Shown here piece after piece: positions 34,412-37,972 of a stretch of DNA of 37,972 bases. Both the position numbers and the translations under genes were made by a program. Every line of letters begins with the position of its first letter. Position 1 is the first letter of the stretch. The notes beneath the pieces are model-generated. The model was not told the DNA's origin, searched no databases, and saw only the letters and a list, made by a program, of their open reading frames with translations. The DNA comes from Elainella saxicola E1 (GTDB lineage Bacteria; Cyanobacteriota; Cyanobacteriia; Elainellales; Elainellaceae): contig LUGL01000008.1 of the NCBI GenBank assembly GCA_002796835.1, forward strand, positions 9,498 through 47,469, read 5' to 3'.

Positions 34412-35284
34412 ATGACCGCAGAGAATGCCTCAATTCACCAACCTGGCTCGGATGCCGACAACATGCATCCCTCCATTGCGCATCTTCGTCAGCAAGTGCA
34501 ACAATTACAGCAGGAAAAAGCAGACTTGGAAATCTTGCTCTACGCCACGACTGAGCATGCTGCTGCGATTGAATCAGAATTGGAAAAAGCGGAGATGGAG
34601 CTACAGCGGGCGCTGGAACAAGAGCGGGCACTCAACCAGCGAATCGAAGAATTGGCAACCTTAGAAGAACGCAATCGCATTGCTCGCGACATTCATGACT
34701 CGCTTGGTCATCTCCTCGTTGGACTCAATGTGCAAATGGAAACCGCACTAGCATTGTGGAAAGACAATCCAGAGCGAGCCTACAAGTTTTTGGCAAAGGC
34801 AAAACAGCTCGGATCTGATGCCCTTCAAGCTACTCGTGAATCCGTTTCCGGTCTGCGCTCGGATCCACTGCAAGGTCGATCGCTGCAAGAAGCGATTGAA
34901 TGCCTAACTCAAGACTTTCATCATACTACTGGCATCCACCCAACTTGCCAAATTCACCTCTCCACCCTCCTTCCTCATCGAATTAATACGGTAGTCTACC
35001 GAATTGTGCAAGAAGGACTGACTAACATTTGTAAACATGCGCACCCGACTACCGTCACACTGCAGATTCAATGTACTGATACAAACCTGTTCCTCACATT
35101 GCAAGATGATGGACGTGGCTTTCAGCTCGATGCAAATCGCTCTGGTTTTGGATTGCAAGGGATGCAAGAGCGAATTATCGCATTGCAAGGCACTCTAGAC
35201 ATTACAAGTGAATTAGGCAAGGGTTGCTGTATTAGCGCCTCTCTGCCACTTGAATTGAAGGCTGTAAACCAAAAGTTTGATTAG
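34412..35284 (+). CDS. NarL/LiaS-type sensor histidine kinase, cytoplasmic
   Basis: A 290-residue soluble histidine kinase of the HisKA_3 family. Residues 20-85 are a coiled coil (HLRQQVQQLQQEKADLEILL). The phosphorylation helix is ERNRIARDIHDSLGHLLVGL with His95. The ATPase part has IVQEGLTNICKHAHPTTV (N-box) and LQDDGRGFQLD plus GFGLQGMQERI (G-boxes). No membrane helix or sensor domain is present, so the signal must come through the coiled coil or a partner. The response regulator gene follows after 51 bases, and together they form a standard two-component pair. Confidence 0.93.
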   Translation: MTAENASIHQPGSDADNMHPSIAHLRQQVQQLQQEKADLEILLYATTEHAAAIESELEKAEMELQRALEQERALNQRIEELATLEERNRIARDIHDSLGHLLVGLNVQMETALALWKDNPERAYKFLAKAKQLGSDALQATRESVSGLRSDPLQGRSLQEAIECLTQDFHHTTGIHPTCQIHLSTLLPHRINTVVYRIVQEGLTNICKHAHPTTVTLQIQCTDTNLFLTLQDDGRGFQLDANRSGFGLQGMQERIIALQGTLDITSELGKGCCISASLPLELKAVNQKFD

Positions 35285-35335
35285 AAATGAGGAAGGATGG
35301 GTCCACTGTTAATTTTATATTGAAAGTCGAGAATT

Positions 35336-36028
35336 ATGATTCGGATACTGCTAGTCGAAGATCAAGAAGTGGTGCGGGAAGGCATCAAGGTGCTGCTAGA
35401 AATCAAACCAGACTTTCAGGTGGTAGGGGAAGCAGGCAATGGAAAAGAGGCAATAGAACAAGTCGAAGCCTTGCGTGCTCAAGGGGCAATGCCTGATGTG
35501 ATTTTGATGGATATCCGCATGCCAGTTATGGATGGTGTGACAGCGACTCGATTGATTTGCCAAAAGTTTTCAGGCACTAAAATCTTGGTGTTTACCACCT
35601 TTGACGACGCCAAATATGTAGCGGAAGCATTGCAGATTGGTGCCAAAGGGTATTTATTGAAGGATACCCCCCTAGAGGAACTGGCAGAAGTGATTCGATT
35701 GATCGATCGCGGCTACACGCAGTTTAGTCCGGGTGTTTTAGAACGAATGATGGCTAGCGCACCTACCAATGAGTCTACTCATACAACAAACCCACCTCAG
35801 CCAGACCAACTACCGCCCGGATTCAGTGCCCTTAGCCCCAGAGAAAAGCAAGTGCTGCGCCTGATTGCCAATGGTGAAAACAGCCATGAAATTGCTCGAT
35901 TGCTCTGTCTCAGTGAGGGAACGGTAAGAAATCATATCTCTCACATTTTGACGCGGTTGAATGTGCGTGACCGAATTCAAGCCGCGATTATTGCAGCACC
36001 TTTCCTCTCCTGGTTAGAAACCGATTAG
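35336..36028 (+). CDS. NarL/FixJ-family response regulator
   Basis: A 230-residue two-domain regulator. The receiver domain has the acidic pair ED (residues 8-9), the phosphoacceptor D59 in VILMDIRMP, T in LVFTTFDD and the lysine of GYLLKDTP. A short linker (about 145-165) joins it to a LuxR helix-turn-helix, LSPREKQVLRLIANGENSHEIARLL, with SEGTVRNHISHILTRLNV as recognition helix. It pairs with the adjacent kinase. Target promoters are not evident. Confidence 0.94.
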   Translation: MIRILLVEDQEVVREGIKVLLEIKPDFQVVGEAGNGKEAIEQVEALRAQGAMPDVILMDIRMPVMDGVTATRLICQKFSGTKILVFTTFDDAKYVAEALQIGAKGYLLKDTPLEELAEVIRLIDRGYTQFSPGVLERMMASAPTNESTHTTNPPQPDQLPPGFSALSPREKQVLRLIANGENSHEIARLLCLSEGTVRNHISHILTRLNVRDRIQAAIIAAPFLSWLETD

Positions 36029-36057
36029 GATAATGAAAACCTTATTTGCGATAATAA

Positions 36058-36216
36058 CCTGGAATTTCCGAGGTGTGCCATCGAACTGAGGGATTGCTAT
36101 ACGTTGGAAAAGCCCAAGATATCAAGGAGCGCTTTAGAGGTAGGCACAAATCAATTACTTGGCCATGGCTCGCAGATTACGACCATCAGTTTTCTGATTG
36201 TAAGCCCCGATATTGA
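36058..36216 (+). pseudogene. GIY-YIG nuclease-like fragment
   Basis: One frame reads PGISEVCHRTEGLLYVGKAQ, then DIKERFRGRHKSITWPWLA, and stops at TGA 36214-36216. The LLYVGKAxDIKERFxxRH stretch is the second half of the GIY-YIG fold, and PGISEV stands where PGIYEV would be. There is no start codon; a stop (TAA) lies at 36055-36057. This is a remnant of a small nuclease gene, cut off on the right by the IS630-like remnant region. Confidence 0.65.
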
Positions 36217-36310
36217 GGCGTGACTTTTGTAGAAGCTCGCTAGTGTTCAGTCAATCAAAGGATGACGAGTAGATGGAGTAAGATTGAGTCCGTTCCTCAA
36301 AGGTGTTGGT

Positions 36311-36466
36311 ATGGTCAAAAAGTACATCGTTAGCTTAAGCGAAGTAGAACGGGAGTCTCTCGAACAACTGGTTAAGACCGGCAAACGAGCCGCCTACACA
36401 ATCAATCATGCTCGCATTCTCCTCAAAGCAGATCAAAATCAAGTGAACGGGAGTTGGCAGGTCCTC
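36311..36466 (+). pseudogene. IS630-type transposase N-terminal fragment
   Basis: From ATG 36311 the translation starts MVKKYIVSLSEVERESLEQL and continues to INHARILLKADQNQVNGSW, the N-terminal helix-turn-helix of IS630-family transposases. The match ends abruptly after about 51 residues. The frame stays open to 36628, but the remaining sequence resembles no transposase, so about 290 residues, including the DDE core, are missing. It marks an old insertion beside the cas genes. Confidence 0.75.
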
Positions 36467-36573
36467 TCGGATCGCGTCGAACTGACGATACAAAACAAGT
36501 TAGTCTGCCTGGAGAAAAAAAGCAATCACTCCGGCTACAAAGTGACAAAAATTAAACCCTTTTTTTCGTCGAT

Positions 36574-36611
36574 AAAGAAAATCCCCCTGCATCCAGTCAA
36601 GAGGCAGAGGG
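36574..36611 (-). terminator. Rho-independent-type terminator for the cas strand
   Basis: On the minus strand CCCTCTGC (36611-36604), a 13-base loop and GCAGGGGG (36590-36583) pair with one mismatch, followed by ATTTTCTTT (36582-36574). It lies 40 bases beyond the cas2 stop, a sensible place for the end of the old cas operon. Confidence 0.55.
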
Positions 36612-36651
36612 AAAAAGAGATGATCTAGGTTGTGGATTGCTTTAGGGCTTC

Positions 36652-36927
36652 TTAAATCATGTAAGCCTGGGGAGGAGGTTCAGGCGGAGCGCTGCCCAAA
36701 GTCAACGTTTTTGGTAAAGCATCCGCAGGAATCCAATAAAATCGCACATTATCCTCCTCCAGCTTTATTTTCTTTCGCACCTGGACCTGTAACCACTTCA
36801 TTTTCTCCAGCGATAAAAAACACTCAAATACCGAATATTGCACCCGTCACCCATGCCCCTCTAGAAATTGGGGCAACCGCAAGCGTCGCTTATCATCTGG
36901 AATATCGTAAACCACAACGACTAGCAT
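36652..36927 (-). pseudogene. cas2: CRISPR-associated Cas2 with one in-frame stop codon
   Basis: Starting at ATG 36927 on the minus strand, the protein reads MLVVVVYDIPDDKRRLRLPQ and continues FLEGHG, then TGA at 36849-36847, then RVQYSVFECFLSLEKMKWLQ through NVRFYWIPADALPKTL to the stop at 36652. Cas2 proteins of this group have an arginine pair there (EGHGRRVQYSVFE), so codon 27 is most simply CGA changed to TGA. Apart from that, all 91 positions are present and well conserved, so the damage is recent. A short downstream restart from a non-ATG codon would lack the nuclease-fold first strand. The gene starts two bases after the cas1 fragment. Confidence 0.92.
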
Positions 36928-36929
36928 GA

Positions 36930-37290
36930 CTAAACCGATCGCAAAAAAGGTTCATAGCGAGCTTCACCCTTCAGACAGCGCTTATACAGCTGCACCTGTA
37001 ACTGGATGACTCGTCGACAAGAAACGGGATCAGCGAGGCCAGGATAGCTCACCGCTTCTGAAATCCGATCCTCAAAATGTTTGAGAAACACCCGTCGCGC
37101 CGCTGACTCCAGATAAACACCCCCCTCGGCATTCGGAAACGTGAAATCTGTAGGTCGCAGCACCTTTTTATTAAGCAACCACATCACCAAACTATCGACA
37201 ATGGGCGATCGGAATTCCTCCATCAAATCAAACGCCAGATGCGGTTCCTTCCGGTCCGATCGGTGCAAATTGCCCAAATAGGGATTCAGT
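36930..37290 (-). pseudogene. cas1: Cas1 C-terminal fragment, 5' part replaced by a CRISPR repeat
   Basis: The minus strand encodes GLNPYLGNLHRSDRKEPHLA, then FDLMEEFRSPIVDSL, and continues to RRVFLKHFEDRIS and QLQVQLYKRCLKG, ending at 36930. This is the last third of Cas1 (about 118 of roughly 330 residues). It retains the LH and FDLMEE parts of the metal site but not the upstream glutamate. Upstream of GLNPYLG the frame runs straight into the CRISPR repeat and spacer with no ATG. The shared GGACTGAA at the junction (cas1 codons GGA CTG AAT and the repeat end GGACTGAAAC) suggests deletion by recombination between cas1 and a repeat. Confidence 0.9.
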
Positions 37291-37464
37291 CCCCTTACGG
37301 GGAAGAGGTTTGAAAGCTGCCAAGACGGTGCAACAGGTGCGATGGAAAGATTCAGTGTTTCAGTCCCCTTACGGGGAAGAGGTTTGAAAGTTGATGTTCA
37401 TAAGCTTGTTCAAGACGCGATCGCTGCTACGTTTCAGTCCCCTTGCGGGGAAGAGGTTTGAAAG
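37283..37464 (-). CRISPR. Relic CRISPR array: three 34-bp repeats, two 40-bp spacers
   Basis: Repeats at 37283-37316, 37357-37390 and 37431-37464 begin GTTTCAGTCCCC and end GGTTTGAAAG on the + strand. Repeat 1 differs at its second base (A for T) and repeat 3 at one base in the loop (TTGCGG for TTACGG). Spacers are 37317-37356 and 37391-37430. On the minus strand the repeat ends in GAAAC, the usual 3' end, so transcription probably ran right to left. That puts the leader on the right, where a transposon now sits. Spacer 1 ends in a partial repeat copy (GATTCAGT) before repeat 2. No effector cas genes are in the window. Confidence 0.93.
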
Positions 37465-37972
37465 GGGAGCGTGTCACCTTCTTGAGAGAAAAGAAGAAGT
37501 CGGTTCAAGTTCCTCATTGAGATAAGCACACCGTTGCGCCAACACGTTCGGCACATGTTCGGCTTTCCACCGACTTCCTACTATCTGGAGTCGTTGATCA
37601 ATTTGTTTGACTAAAGACTCCACTGCACCTGAACCAATCGAACAGAAATCTTCCGCAGCATAGTAATCATAATTTGGAATCCGATGTCGATGTTTGATCA
37701 GATAGTTGCCAAAACAGACCGCAGCTTCAGAGGTGCAATCTTCTAACTCAATCAGTGCACTCTGAACATCGCCTTTCCACAACAAGGTTTCGATGCCTTC
37801 TCGGTCTACTTCAGCAGCGGATAGATGGTACAAATTCTCTTTCAAGTGATACCAATCTAGAATCTCAAAACGTTGCGTCAAATTCGGTACCACTGCTTCA
37901 TGCAAGTTCCAGATCCCATCGTGCCCATCTCCAAGACAGACGACAACTGCTTCCATGGCACGAGCACTCACT
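37465..37972 (-). mobile_element. Insertion sequence, ISKra4-like, one end (runs off right edge)
   Basis: The element appears to begin with GGGAGCGTGTCACC at 37465, directly after the last base of CRISPR repeat 3. Its transposase gene ends a few bases inside. The other end, the matching terminal repeat and any target duplication lie outside the window. Confidence 0.65.
37474..37972 (-). CDS. ISKra4-family transposase, C-terminal part (5' end outside window)
   Basis: The last 165 residues of a transposase are seen, open to the right edge. Landmarks are VVCLGDGHDGIWNLHEAV (a catalytic aspartate strand), FEILDWYHLKENLYHL (D-W-H motif) and YYAAEDFCSIGSGAVESLVKQIDQRL, with the final glutamate in GSGAVES. 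This order of motifs fits ISKra4 transposases. The stop at 37474 is 10 bases inside the IS end. No frameshift is visible in the available part, so this copy may be intact, unlike the neighbouring cas genes. Confidence 0.83.
   Translation of the reverse strand, partial: VSARAMEAVVVCLGDGHDGIWNLHEAVVPNLTQRFEILDWYHLKENLYHLSAAEVDREGIETLLWKGDVQSALIELEDCTSEAAVCFGNYLIKHRHRIPNYDYYAAEDFCSIGSGAVESLVKQIDQRLQIVGSRWKAEHVPNVLAQRCAYLNEELEPTSSFLSRR

Noticed and set aside
36652-37464. Functional CRISPR-Cas system
   Set aside because: cas2 has a stop, cas1 lacks two thirds, no effector genes are present and the leader side is interrupted.

Overview
The window looks like the chromosome of a cyanobacterium. The palindrome GCGATCGC (HIP1) and its core CGATCG recur through most genes. 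Several protein families are typically cyanobacterial: paired regulators of the slr1658/slr1659 type, multi-PAS phosphatases, a CHASE4-PAS protein and Cas1/Cas2 of a cyanobacterial kind. The species cannot be fixed from this sequence.

Layout. (a) 1-5079: the 3' part of a P-type cation ATPase, a small stress-type membrane protein and a MalT-like LuxR regulator. (b) 5174-7554: three overlapping genes (P-loop ATPase plus two unrecognised proteins) in an AT-richer block with no CGATCG, probably acquired and possibly a conflict or defence module. (c) 7654-14072: a same-strand run of small-molecule enzymes (GNAT, FAD monooxygenase, DJ-1/PfpI, DUF3703, methyltransferase, serine beta-lactamase-like hydrolase, APH-like kinase). 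The kinase gene lies between two copies of the hydrolase 3' end, one of them decayed. (d) 14157-18791: a minus-strand operon of DGPF/YCII, VOC, DUF899 and DUF1579 proteins facing a divergent ECF42-like sigma factor. Two promoters of identical architecture (TGTCGA-N17-CGAC) point into the operon. (e) 19208-25803: a partner-switching module made of a 1725-residue sensor phosphatase with about eight PAS domains, a GHKL kinase-like protein and a STAS protein. (f) 26249-34069: an orphan small protein, a purine permease, a broken glutaminase gene behind a ParA/MinD-like ATPase, a CHASE4-HAMP-PAS protein without an output domain, and an HD protein with a cNMP-binding-like C-terminus. (g) 34412-36028: a NarL-type two-component pair. 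(h) 36058-37972: a graveyard with GIY-YIG and IS630 fragments, a cas2 broken by one stop codon, a cas1 fragment fused to a CRISPR repeat, a three-repeat array and a transposase gene (ISKra4-like) abutting the last repeat.

Regulatory signals link some of these. The dyad TGACA-N2-TGTCA occurs upstream of the kinase-like gene, the orphan small gene and the HD gene, and a second 22-bp element is shared by the last two. This suggests a common regulon across blocks (e) and (f). The most promising new material is the three-gene ATPase cassette, this dyad regulon, the twin ECF promoters and the step-by-step decay of the CRISPR locus.
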